Shown here: positions 24,737-32,600 of the stretch, one piece after another
How the letters are laid out: the number at the start of each line of letters is the position of its first letter
How positions within the stretch are numbered: position 1 is the first letter of the stretch
NCBI GenBank assembly: GCA_041650795.1
Contig: JBAZKK010000001.1
Span: 15,216 to 79,215, forward strand
Reading direction: 5' to 3'
From: JBAZKK01 sp041650795
GTDB taxonomy: Bacteria > Omnitrophota > Gorgyraeia > Gygaellales > Profunditerraquicolaceae
DNA: 64,000 nucleotides
Program-made: the position numbers and the translations under genes
The notes under the pieces: model-generated
Told to the model about the DNA's origin: nothing
Databases searched by the model: none
What the model saw: the letters and a program-made list of their open reading frames with translations, nothing else

Positions 24737-25933
24737 ATGGACAGTCCTTATGTATCTAGATCGACCATAAATAAGGCGAGACTCTGGAAATCAAATAGGC
24801 CTGTTTTAAGGTGGTTAGATATTGAGCTCACCGAGCGTTGTAACAACAATTGCATTCATTGTTATATTAATTTACCTCCTGATGATTCAAATGCGATGAA
24901 GATGGAGCTTTCAGGGAATGAGCTAAAGCGCATTCTTAAGGAGGCCGCATCTTTGGGGTGTCTAAAGGTGCGTTTTACAGGGGGTGAGCCGTTTCTGCGC
25001 AAAGACTTCGAAGAACTCTATGTTTTTAGCCGTAGGCTGGGGCTGAAAGTCGCGGTATTTACCAACGCTACGTTGTTAACTGAGAAGTTGGCGGCTGTAT
25101 TCTCCAGGTTCCCCCCCATGGAAAAGATAGAAGTTAGCGTATACGGAATGAAAAAGTCTAGTTATGAATTCGTGACCAGGGTGCCTGGGTCTTACGAGGC
25201 AGCGAAAAAAGGCATAGGTATCTTATTAGATAAAAAGATTCCGTTTGCTGTAAAGAACACCTTAACCCCTTTTAATAAAAAAGAAGTTTCCAGATTTGAT
25301 AATTGGGCCAAATCTATACAGGGGGGGGAGGGAGTCCCATATAATATCTTTTTTAATTTGCATTGCAGGAGAGATGAGCGAAAGAATCGTTTCATCAGGA
25401 AGTTCAGAGTTAGCCCCACGGAAGGGGTTAAATTTTTGATGCGCGATAAAAAGGCATATTCCAAGGCAATTCTTAATTTCTGCTCCAGGTTTATTGGCCC
25501 GCCGGGAGATCGGCTTTTTTCTTGCGGTTCAGGAAAGGGGATAGGCTGTGTTGATGCTTATGGCAAGTTTCAACCCTGCATGTTGCTGAGGCATCCGGAT
25601 TGCGTTTATGATTTAAAAGGGGGCTCGCTTAAAGATGCGCTAGAAAATTTTTTCCCTAGATTAAGGGAAGCAAAGGCAATGAAATCCGACTATCTTAACC
25701 GTTGCGCAGAGTGTTTCTTAAAAGACCTCTGCGAGCAGTGTCCGGGCGTGTCCTGGATGGAGCACGGGGTTCTGGATAGGCCCGTTGAGTATTTTTGCAA
25801 CATCGCACATACCCAGGCCAGGGCCATTGGCTTGTTGAATCCCGGAGAGATGGGGTGGGAAGTAAGCGGATGGAGGGAAAGGATTAGTAAATGCGTGAAA
25901 AAAGGAGGTCGTGATTATGAAAACAAATATTAG
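24737..25933 (+). CDS. Radical SAM-SPASM peptide-modifying-type enzyme (second of three)
   Basis: 398 residues. Radical SAM cysteines 35, 39 and 42 (CNNNCIHC), FTGGEP, and a SPASM-like C-terminus with C-x2-C-x5-C-x2-C followed by YFCNIAHTQA, shared with the other two enzymes of the island. This class uses extra [4Fe-4S] clusters to make crosslinks, thioethers or epimerised residues in peptides. The start is 1 nt after the preceding stop, and the last codons overlap the PqqD-like ORF. The substrate is probably the Cys-rich peptide at 20552. Confidence 0.85.
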   Translation: MDSPYVSRSTINKARLWKSNRPVLRWLDIELTERCNNNCIHCYINLPPDDSNAMKMELSGNELKRILKEAASLGCLKVRFTGGEPFLRKDFEELYVFSRRLGLKVAVFTNATLLTEKLAAVFSRFPPMEKIEVSVYGMKKSSYEFVTRVPGSYEAAKKGIGILLDKKIPFAVKNTLTPFNKKEVSRFDNWAKSIQGGEGVPYNIFFNLHCRRDERKNRFIRKFRVSPTEGVKFLMRDKKAYSKAILNFCSRFIGPPGDRLFSCGSGKGIGCVDAYGKFQPCMLLRHPDCVYDLKGGSLKDALENFFPRLREAKAMKSDYLNRCAECFLKDLCEQCPGVSWMEHGVLDRPVEYFCNIAHTQARAIGLLNPGEMGWEVSGWRERISKCVKKGGRDYENKY

Positions 25934-26219
25934 TATTGATAAAATTTATGTGCCTTCAAAGGATGTAGTCTCCAGGGAAGTGCAGGGTGAATTTATCCTT
26001 ATCCCTATCGTATCCGGAATGGATAAAAACAAAGAAGCGATATTTACCCTTAATGAAACCGGGAGATTAATCTGGGACAAACTGGCCAAAAAGAAGAGTA
26101 TTAGAAAGATCGTATCTGAGCTATCTTTAGAGTTTGCTAGTCCTGCTAGGAAGATTCAAGAGAATGTGTTAGGGTTTCTTAAAGAACTCCTCAAGAGAAA
26201 GATGATAGTTTCATCTTAA
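25917..26219 (+). CDS. PqqD-like peptide chaperone (RiPP recognition element)
   Basis: 100 residues. ATG 25917 lies 8 nt after AAGGAGG (25902-25908); the GTG at 25911 is too close. The pattern of a strand-rich N-terminus, LNETGRLIWDKL, then two helices is that of PqqD, the winged-helix domain that binds leader peptides and presents them to radical SAM enzymes. It overlaps the end of the second radical SAM gene, a frequent arrangement. It is the only PqqD-like protein in the island and may serve all three enzymes. Confidence 0.82.
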   Translation: MKTNISIDKIYVPSKDVVSREVQGEFILIPIVSGMDKNKEAIFTLNETGRLIWDKLAKKKSIRKIVSELSLEFASPARKIQENVLGFLKELLKRKMIVSS

Positions 26220-26237
26220 GGGCTACCCCTTAATTAA

Positions 26238-27281
26238 ATGCCTTGCCATAAACTTCGGTACAAGGAATTTTGTAGCCAGGTTAATAATTATCTTCCTTGC
26301 TGCGATACTAAAGAGAGGGTAAGGGCGCATCATCAACCGCTTTTTTTAAGAACTATTGATACGCCAGGGGTCATGCTACAGCTTTTTGAATTTAAAGAAA
26401 CAATGATAAGAAGAAATATAGTCAAATTCTATGCTAAAGGGATTTGTATGTATCCTGCCGTACGGCCCGGAGATATCTTGCATCTAGAATGCAAAAAAAT
26501 AGATGATATAAAGGTAGGAGATATCGCGGTTTATCGGCGCAATAATAATTTATTTGGCCACCGCGTTATTAATAAGGGATGTCAGGAAGGGGCAGCGTAT
26601 CTTATAGTCAGCCCCGATAATTCAGGGGATGGTAGCGAAGGGCCGATTTTTAGCGATGATATTGCGGGTGTAATAGTCAACATTGAAAGAAAAAGAAGCA
26701 GCCGGGTAAATGTCGAATTTATAATTTTAATGAAAATTAAAAAATTTCTGAGCAAAAATTTTATTTATCCTATGGCGTTTATGCAATCTTCTTTACTCTA
26801 TAAGCAAATCGCAAAAATCTTGTCTTTAAAAATAAAGAAAGATTTAACTTTTTCTATCACTATGCCTTTAAAGGGAAATATAAATTCCAGGTTTCGTAGA
26901 GTGGTATCTTCGGACGAGGTTTTTAATTTTAATAGAGATGAAAATTTATTATTAGAGTGGACGCTTGTCTTAAATATCTCTCGTAGGCCGGTAGCTTCTT
27001 TGTCATTTGTGCGCCATCCTAAGGATTGCTGTTTTTCAGGATGGTGGATATCGCAAGGTAAGATAATGAATTTATATCGCGGCAGCATAATAGAGGAAGA
27101 GATATTTAAGAAATCAGAAGAATTATTATCGGCCTTGGGGGCACAAGATGTCTCGGTAAGCATCGCCAAGAATGATTATTTAAATAGAATGATTTTTGGA
27201 GGGTTAGGATTTAAGGCAAAGAGAAGTAACGATCGCCCAAATCCTGATTTTAGTGTGTTGGAGAGAAAGGTTAAAAAATAG
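26238..27281 (+). CDS. S26 signal-peptidase-like protein with Cys nucleophile, possible GNAT C-terminus
   Basis: 347 residues from ATG 26238; ATG 26373 or 26403 are later in-frame options. Residues about 60-150 match the S24/S26 fold: YAKGICMYPAVRPGDIL, VGDIAVYRR, then FGHRVI. The usual catalytic Ser of the SMxP motif is Cys70, and His108 occupies the general-base position of ER/archaeal-type signal peptidases, 38 residues away. No clear N-terminal membrane anchor is visible. The C-terminal 150 or so residues, ending in an NDYLNRMIFGGLGFKA-type segment, look weakly like a GNAT acetyltransferase. It may cut the modified peptide or act as a regulator. Confidence 0.65.
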   Translation: MPCHKLRYKEFCSQVNNYLPCCDTKERVRAHHQPLFLRTIDTPGVMLQLFEFKETMIRRNIVKFYAKGICMYPAVRPGDILHLECKKIDDIKVGDIAVYRRNNNLFGHRVINKGCQEGAAYLIVSPDNSGDGSEGPIFSDDIAGVIVNIERKRSSRVNVEFIILMKIKKFLSKNFIYPMAFMQSSLLYKQIAKILSLKIKKDLTFSITMPLKGNINSRFRRVVSSDEVFNFNRDENLLLEWTLVLNISRRPVASLSFVRHPKDCCFSGWWISQGKIMNLYRGSIIEEEIFKKSEELLSALGAQDVSVSIAKNDYLNRMIFGGLGFKAKRSNDRPNPDFSVLERKVKK

Positions 27282-27290
27282 AGATAACAT

Positions 27291-28406
27291 ATGCAAGAGA
27301 GCGCCACATCTAAAATCAATATGCCGAGGTTGGAAATATGGAAGGAGGCAAAAAGAGAGCGAAGGCCGCTTAGCTTTAGCCTAGAGTTCACCACGCGTTG
27401 CAATAATAACTGCCGTCATTGTTATAATGGTCTTGCTGCCGATGACAAAAGCGCCATAGAAAAAGAGCTGCCTTTGGAGAAAATAAAAAATATTGTAGAT
27501 GAGGCTGTGTCTTTAGGCGTTTTGTGGTGTTTGATCACCGGCGGAGAGCCTCTTTTGAGGAGAGATTTTTTAGAGGTGTATTTGTATTTAAAGAGAAAAG
27601 GTCTTTTAGTTTCAGTATTTACTAACGCCAACCTTATCACTAAAAGGCATGTCAATATTTTTAAAAGATACCCCCCGCGGGATATAGAGGTAACAGTATA
27701 CGGTGTTACGAAGGAAACTTACGAAAAGATAACCAGGGTATCAGGTTCCTTCAATGCTTTTATGAATGGCGTAAAGCTTCTTTTGGATAACGGAATCAAG
27801 GTGCGTTTCAAGGCAATGGCCTTGCGTTCCAATCTCCATGAATTTTCTCAAATAGCGCGCTTCTGCCGCAAATATACTAAGGACTATTTTCGTTTTGACC
27901 CTTTTTTGCATTTGAGATTTGATATGGATTCATCCCGCAATGCCCAGATTAAATCCGAGAGATTATTGCCTGAAGAGGTTCTTTCCCTGGAAAGGAGCGA
28001 CCACAAGCGTTTTAAAGTCATGAAGAGGGTTTCTGATAAAGCAAGGAGGGGGCAGTATTTAAGAACCGGTTGCAATCATCTTTTCCGTTGTGGGGCGGGG
28101 AATAACAATTTCTACGTAAGTTACGATGGAGATTTCCGCCTTTGTTCTTCTCTCTGCCATCCTGATTGTGTTTATAGTTTAAGGACTGGGAATTTATCAT
28201 ATGCTTGGCTTAATTTTACCCCGCGTGTTAAAGATATGCGTTCAAATAGAGATGAATTTTTGGATAGATGCAGAGGATGCCGCTTAATAAAATTTTGTTT
28301 TTGGTGCCCGGCTCGTGCTTATCTTGAAACTGGAGAATTAGATGCGCCCGTGGATTACTATTGCGAGATAGCCCATGCCAGAGCCCATTCTTTTAACTTT
28401 ATATAG
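27291..28406 (+). CDS. Radical SAM-SPASM peptide-modifying-type enzyme (third of three)
   Basis: 371 residues. Radical SAM cysteines 37, 41 and 44 (CNNNCRHC), ITGGEP, and the same C-terminal C-x2-C-x5-C-x2-C plus YYCEIAHARA ending as its two paralogues. It looks closest to the gene at 24737, suggesting duplication within the island. It follows the S26-like gene by 9 nt. The 89 nt after it (28407-28495) hold no gene that I can support. Confidence 0.85.
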   Translation: MQESATSKINMPRLEIWKEAKRERRPLSFSLEFTTRCNNNCRHCYNGLAADDKSAIEKELPLEKIKNIVDEAVSLGVLWCLITGGEPLLRRDFLEVYLYLKRKGLLVSVFTNANLITKRHVNIFKRYPPRDIEVTVYGVTKETYEKITRVSGSFNAFMNGVKLLLDNGIKVRFKAMALRSNLHEFSQIARFCRKYTKDYFRFDPFLHLRFDMDSSRNAQIKSERLLPEEVLSLERSDHKRFKVMKRVSDKARRGQYLRTGCNHLFRCGAGNNNFYVSYDGDFRLCSSLCHPDCVYSLRTGNLSYAWLNFTPRVKDMRSNRDEFLDRCRGCRLIKFCFWCPARAYLETGELDAPVDYYCEIAHARAHSFNFI

Positions 28407-28495
28407 TAATAAATAGTAAAATAATTCCTGGATTATCCCAAAGGACTCAAACAGGATTTAAGTGCAGAAGGCTATTATAACTGCTATTAAGCAAT

Positions 28496-29305
28496 ATGGA
28501 TTGCACAATCAAGGTAACGGGTTTAACAAAGCAATTCTTTCCTTCTAGGGGTATCTATACCGCCCTGTTACATCCCCTTGAAAAGCCAAGGCCGATTTTA
28601 GCAATCGATGACATTACCTTTGAGGTTAAGAAAGGGGAATTCATATATCTGGTTGGTCCAAACGGAGCAGGTAAGACTACACTGATAAAGATTATGTCGG
28701 TTGCCGTTCTGCCCACAAGCGGCAGAGCGATGGTCAATGGCTATGATGTTGTTAAAGACGAATCTAGGGTAAAGGCTTCCATCGGGTTAATAAGCGGGGA
28801 TGAGCGCAGTTTCTATTGGAGGCTGACCATGCGGCAGAATCTGGATTTTTTTGCCGCGCTTTACAATCTTTCTGCAGTACAGGCACGCATAAAAATAGAA
28901 GAATTAGCTAATTTTCTAGATATAACATCTTATCTTGACCGGAGATTCCAGGAATGTTCTACAGGCATAAAGCAGAGACTGGCGATTGCCAGGGCGCTGC
29001 TCAATAATCCCTCTGTTTTATTTATGGACGAACCTACAAAAAGCCTTGACCCCCTGACAGCCAGGAACTTAAGGGATTTTATTAAAGACAGGTTAGTCAG
29101 GGAACAAAAAAAGACCGTTGTTTTTGTTACCCATAATCTTTCAGAGGTAGAGGATTTCGCCGACCGCATAGTTATTATGTATCAAGGGAGGATAAAGGCT
29201 TGCGGGACAATCCCTGACTTGCGGCAAACCATAAATTCACCTCAGGCCAGCCTGGAAGAATTGTACGGTAAGATTATAAACAGTAATTCCGATGCCGTTG
29301 CGTAA
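28496..29305 (+). CDS. ABC transporter ATP-binding protein (ABC-2 exporter type)
   Basis: 269 residues. Walker A GPNGAGKT at 54-61 (Lys60), the CSTGIKQRLAIARAL signature and FMDEPTKSLDP Walker B form are typical of ABC-2 exporters such as DRA/CcmA-like subunits. It overlaps the permease gene by 14 nt. It has no peptidase domain, so any leader removal must be done by another protein, possibly the S26-like one at 26238. It probably exports the island's peptide product. Confidence 0.88.
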   Translation: MDCTIKVTGLTKQFFPSRGIYTALLHPLEKPRPILAIDDITFEVKKGEFIYLVGPNGAGKTTLIKIMSVAVLPTSGRAMVNGYDVVKDESRVKASIGLISGDERSFYWRLTMRQNLDFFAALYNLSAVQARIKIEELANFLDITSYLDRRFQECSTGIKQRLAIARALLNNPSVLFMDEPTKSLDPLTARNLRDFIKDRLVREQKKTVVFVTHNLSEVEDFADRIVIMYQGRIKACGTIPDLRQTINSPQASLEELYGKIINSNSDAVA

Positions 29306-30101
29306 AGTATTCGCCTTCATTAAGAAAGAATTTTTAGTTAAGTCCAGTTACTGGCTGGCATTTATATTCAGCTGGCTAGGTATCCTTGTCTCAGTTGCGA
29401 CCTTTTACTTTATCTCTAAGTTGCTTAATCCGGAAAATATTATTTCGGTAAAAGAGTATGGGATAGGGTATTTCCCCTATGTCTTAATCGGGATTGCTTT
29501 CGCAGGGTACTTTTCGACTGCCATGCATGCTTTTTCCGGGAAAATAAGGCATGAACAAGTTACCGGGACATTAGAGGCGATGCTCGTTACCCCCACGCGC
29601 TTATCCACCATTATTATTTCATTATCCTTGTGGGATTTTATTTTTACTTCTATAAATGCCTTTATCTATTTATTCTTCGGCGCGGTATTCTTCAAGGTCA
29701 GTTTTATGCAGATGAATATCCCGGCTGCCTTAGTGATTCTGATTTTAACGATCGTATCACTTAGCAGCATAGGCATCATCTCGGCCTCTTTTATTATGGT
29801 TTTTAAAAAAGGCGACCCCATAAGTTGGCTGATGACGATGTCTTCGGGGTTCTTCAGCGGCGTATTCTTCCCGGTAGACATACTGCCGCTAGGATTACGG
29901 GTATTTTCCTATTTCTTTCCCCTTACCTATGCTCTTAGGGGTTTACGCCATGCTATCCTACAGGGATATGCTATCAGGATGCTCATGCCGGATATCGCCG
30001 CCCTTGCCGTCTTTTGTATTATCCTCGTTCCGTTGAGCATGAAGCTGTTTGGATATGCGGTGAAGCGCGCGAAGATATCGGGGAGCCTTACCTATTACTG
30101 A
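29292..30101 (+). CDS. ABC-2 type transporter permease
   Basis: 269 residues with about six hydrophobic segments and an amphipathic N-terminal stretch, the usual ABC-2 membrane subunit. GTLEAMLVTPT and the PVDILPLGLRVFSYFFPLTYALRGLR region match the ABC2_membrane family. It pairs with the ATPase gene it overlaps. It is the last gene of the accessory island, and composition returns to the core type at rpsO. Confidence 0.86.
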   Translation: MPLRKVFAFIKKEFLVKSSYWLAFIFSWLGILVSVATFYFISKLLNPENIISVKEYGIGYFPYVLIGIAFAGYFSTAMHAFSGKIRHEQVTGTLEAMLVTPTRLSTIIISLSLWDFIFTSINAFIYLFFGAVFFKVSFMQMNIPAALVILILTIVSLSSIGIISASFIMVFKKGDPISWLMTMSSGFFSGVFFPVDILPLGLRVFSYFFPLTYALRGLRHAILQGYAIRMLMPDIAALAVFCIILVPLSMKLFGYAVKRAKISGSLTYY

Positions 30102-30145
30102 CCCCTGCCCCCGTGCCCCCGAGAGAATATTTAATAATGAATATA

Positions 30146-30174
30146 TTGACTTACCATAGAAAGTAGCGTATAAT
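30146..30174 (+). promoter_or_regulatory. rpsO promoter
   Basis: TTGACT (30146-30151), a 17-nt spacer and perfect TATAAT (30169-30174), with a start near 30181, followed by GAAGGAGGTGA before the rpsO TTG start. It marks the boundary between the accessory island and the core rpsO-pnp operon. Confidence 0.8.
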
Positions 30175-30203
30175 GTTTAAAAAAATGAAGGAGGTGAAGC
30201 AAG

Positions 30204-30473
30204 TTGGCGTTGGTTAAGGAGCAAAAAAAGCAGCTTATTGATGATTTTAAGGTCCATCCCAGGGATACCGGTTCTCCTGAGGTGCAGATTGCATTGCTTA
30301 CGAGCAGGATCAATAACCTGGGAGGCCATTTCAAAAATCATAAGAAGGATTTTCATTCCCGCCGCGGTCTCTTAATACTGGTAGGAAGAAGGCGCAGGCT
30401 TTTGGATTATCTCAAGACCAAAGACATCAAGAAGTATGAGGGTGTCCTGGAGAAACTCGACCTGAGGAAATAA
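30204..30473 (+). CDS. rpsO: 30S ribosomal protein S15 (TTG start)
   Basis: 89 residues, the full normal length. DTGSPEVQIALLTSRI and the HSRRGLLILVGRRRRLLDYL block are diagnostic. Translation begins at TTG 30204; there is no ATG in the right place, the Shine-Dalgarno AAGGAGGTGA is strong, and the resulting N-terminus MALVKEQK fits the family. S15 nucleates the 30S platform and often represses its own mRNA. It is followed by pnp, a classic pair. Confidence 0.96.
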   Translation: MALVKEQKKQLIDDFKVHPRDTGSPEVQIALLTSRINNLGGHFKNHKKDFHSRRGLLILVGRRRRLLDYLKTKDIKKYEGVLEKLDLRK

Positions 30474-30521
30474 GAACTTTCCGCTATTATCCTTATAAAA
30501 TCATAACAATGAGGGGGAATA

Positions 30522-32600
30522 ATGCAAATTAAGTTCGGCGAGAGGGAATTAATTTTAGATACCGGTAAGGTTGCCCGTCAGGCCAACGGTTCGGTTGTCG
30601 TTACCTACGGGGGTACGGTAGTATTGGTTACTGCCTGTATGTCCAAGGAACCGCGCGAGGGGCAGGATTTTTTCCCTTTGACCGTGGAATACCAAGAGAA
30701 GACCTATGCCGCAGGCAGGATACCCGGGGGGTTCTTCAAGCGCGAAGGAAGGCCTTCCGAAAGCGAGATATTGACATCGCGTCTGATAGACCGTCCTATC
30801 AGGCCGCTGTTCCCGAAGGGGATGTTTAATGATGTGCAGGTAATGGCAATTGTTATCTCCAGCGACGGAGAGAATGACCCCGACGTTCTGGCGGTCAATG
30901 GCGCCTCGGCGGCCTTGTCCATTTCAGACATACCTTTCGCAGGACCGCTCGCATGCTGCAGGGTAGGCAGGACGGACGGCAGGTTTGTGCTTAATCCCAC
31001 CTACGCGCAGTTAGAAAATTCCGACCTTGACATCGTGGTGGTAATGAACAAAAAAGGCGTGGTAATGCTGGAGTCCAAGCTCAAGGAGGTAGGCGAGGAT
31101 GTTTTTATAGAGGCGGTAAAGTTTGCCTGCGATAACCTGAAGGGGATTATTGCGATGCAGGAAGAGTTCGTTGGGAAATTCGCAAAGCCCAAAAACGAAA
31201 CCGTTGCCTACCGAAAGATCGATTCTTCCCTGCAAAATAAGGTCGAGGAGCTCTCAGCCGGGAGATTCAAGTCTATTTATGACTTAAGCGAAAAGCAGGA
31301 GCGCGAGGAAGCAGTAGATATCCTTTCCAAGGAGCTCGAGGCCAAGCTTGCGGAAGATGGGTTTGAGTCCGCTGATATCAAAGCGGCCCTCTCAGAAGCA
31401 GAGGGAAAAGAGCTGCGTAAAAAAATATTGGAGGAGGGAATCCGCCCGGATAAAAGGGGTTTTAAGGATATCCGGCCCATTAACTGCGAGGTTGCGGTAT
31501 TGCCGCGTACCCACGGCTCAAGTCTTTTTACCCGTGGGCAGACCCAGAGCCTGGCAGTTACTACGCTTGGTACCGGAGACGACGAGCAGTTAATCGAGGC
31601 CCTGGAGGGCGAAAAATACAAAACCTTCATGTTGCATTACAGCTTTCCTCCTTTTAGCGTAGGAGAGACTGCTCCGGTGCGCGGCCCCGGACGCCGTGAA
31701 ATAGGCCACGGCGCCCTGGCAGAGAAGGCGCTGTCGGCAGTAATGCCTTCCAAGGAAAAATTCCCTTATACCATCCGGGTGGTATCCGAGATCTTGGAAT
31801 CCAACGGCTCCTCCAGTATGGCTACGGTATGTTCCGCAACCCTTTCTCTTATGGATGCCGGCGTGCCCATTAAAGAGGCAGTTGCGGGAATTGCCCTTGG
31901 TCTTGTAAAAGAGGGCGGTAAAGCGGTAATATTGAGCGATATCACGGGGGTGGAGGATCATTTCGGAGATATGGATTTTAAGGTTGCCGGCACCAGAAGC
32001 GGCTTGACCGCGGTGCAGCTGGATTTGAAGATTGACGGCATCACCGCGGAACTCCTCGAGAAATGCCTGCTTCAAGGAAAAGAGGGCAGGGATTTCATAT
32101 TGAGCAAGATTAACGCCGCGCTCGCAGGTCCGCGTCAGGATCTATCCTCCTATGCCCCGCGCATCGAGGTGCTTAAGATTAACACTGAGAAGATCGGAGA
32201 GCTTATCGGGCCTGGCGGAAAGAATGTCAAGGCTATCATCGCCGCTACCGGAGCCAGCGTAGACATCAAGGACGACGGCACGGTCCTGGTAGGTTCTACC
32301 GACTCAGCCGCTTCGGCAGAGGCAATCAAGATGATCAAGCTTATTGTAGAAGATGTTGAGGTGGGTCGTATATATTCCGCCAAGGTTAAGCGTATCATGG
32401 CCTTTGGGGCATTTTGCGAGATTGCCCCGCGCAAGGAAGGCCTAGTGCACGTTTCGGAATTAGCAAATCGTTTTGTCAAGAACGTCGAGGACGAGGTCAA
32501 GGTCGGAGACGAGATTAAGGTAAAGGTCATCGGCATAGACGAGATGGGCAGGATTAACCTCAGCAAGAAACAGGCAGAAGAAAATAATAGTGAGAAGTGA
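30522..32600 (+). CDS. pnp: Polyribonucleotide nucleotidyltransferase (PNPase)
   Basis: 692 residues. It contains two RNase PH domains (about 1-140 and 300-540) joined by an alpha-helical region, then a KH domain with IGPGGKNVKAI near 565 and a C-terminal S1 domain (about 615-685). It is a trimeric phosphorolytic 3'->5' exoribonuclease of the RNA degradosome. GAGGGGG precedes the ATG. The stop overlaps the GTG start of ftsK by 3 nt. Confidence 0.97.
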   Translation: MQIKFGERELILDTGKVARQANGSVVVTYGGTVVLVTACMSKEPREGQDFFPLTVEYQEKTYAAGRIPGGFFKREGRPSESEILTSRLIDRPIRPLFPKGMFNDVQVMAIVISSDGENDPDVLAVNGASAALSISDIPFAGPLACCRVGRTDGRFVLNPTYAQLENSDLDIVVVMNKKGVVMLESKLKEVGEDVFIEAVKFACDNLKGIIAMQEEFVGKFAKPKNETVAYRKIDSSLQNKVEELSAGRFKSIYDLSEKQEREEAVDILSKELEAKLAEDGFESADIKAALSEAEGKELRKKILEEGIRPDKRGFKDIRPINCEVAVLPRTHGSSLFTRGQTQSLAVTTLGTGDDEQLIEALEGEKYKTFMLHYSFPPFSVGETAPVRGPGRREIGHGALAEKALSAVMPSKEKFPYTIRVVSEILESNGSSSMATVCSATLSLMDAGVPIKEAVAGIALGLVKEGGKAVILSDITGVEDHFGDMDFKVAGTRSGLTAVQLDLKIDGITAELLEKCLLQGKEGRDFILSKINAALAGPRQDLSSYAPRIEVLKINTEKIGELIGPGGKNVKAIIAATGASVDIKDDGTVLVGSTDSAASAEAIKMIKLIVEDVEVGRIYSAKVKRIMAFGAFCEIAPRKEGLVHVSELANRFVKNVEDEVKVGDEIKVKVIGIDEMGRINLSKKQAEENNSEK

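Noticed and set aside
28407..28495. Gap before the ABC transporter as a site for another small peptide
   Set aside because: No start codon with a plausible ribosome site and no Cys-rich or leader-like frame.
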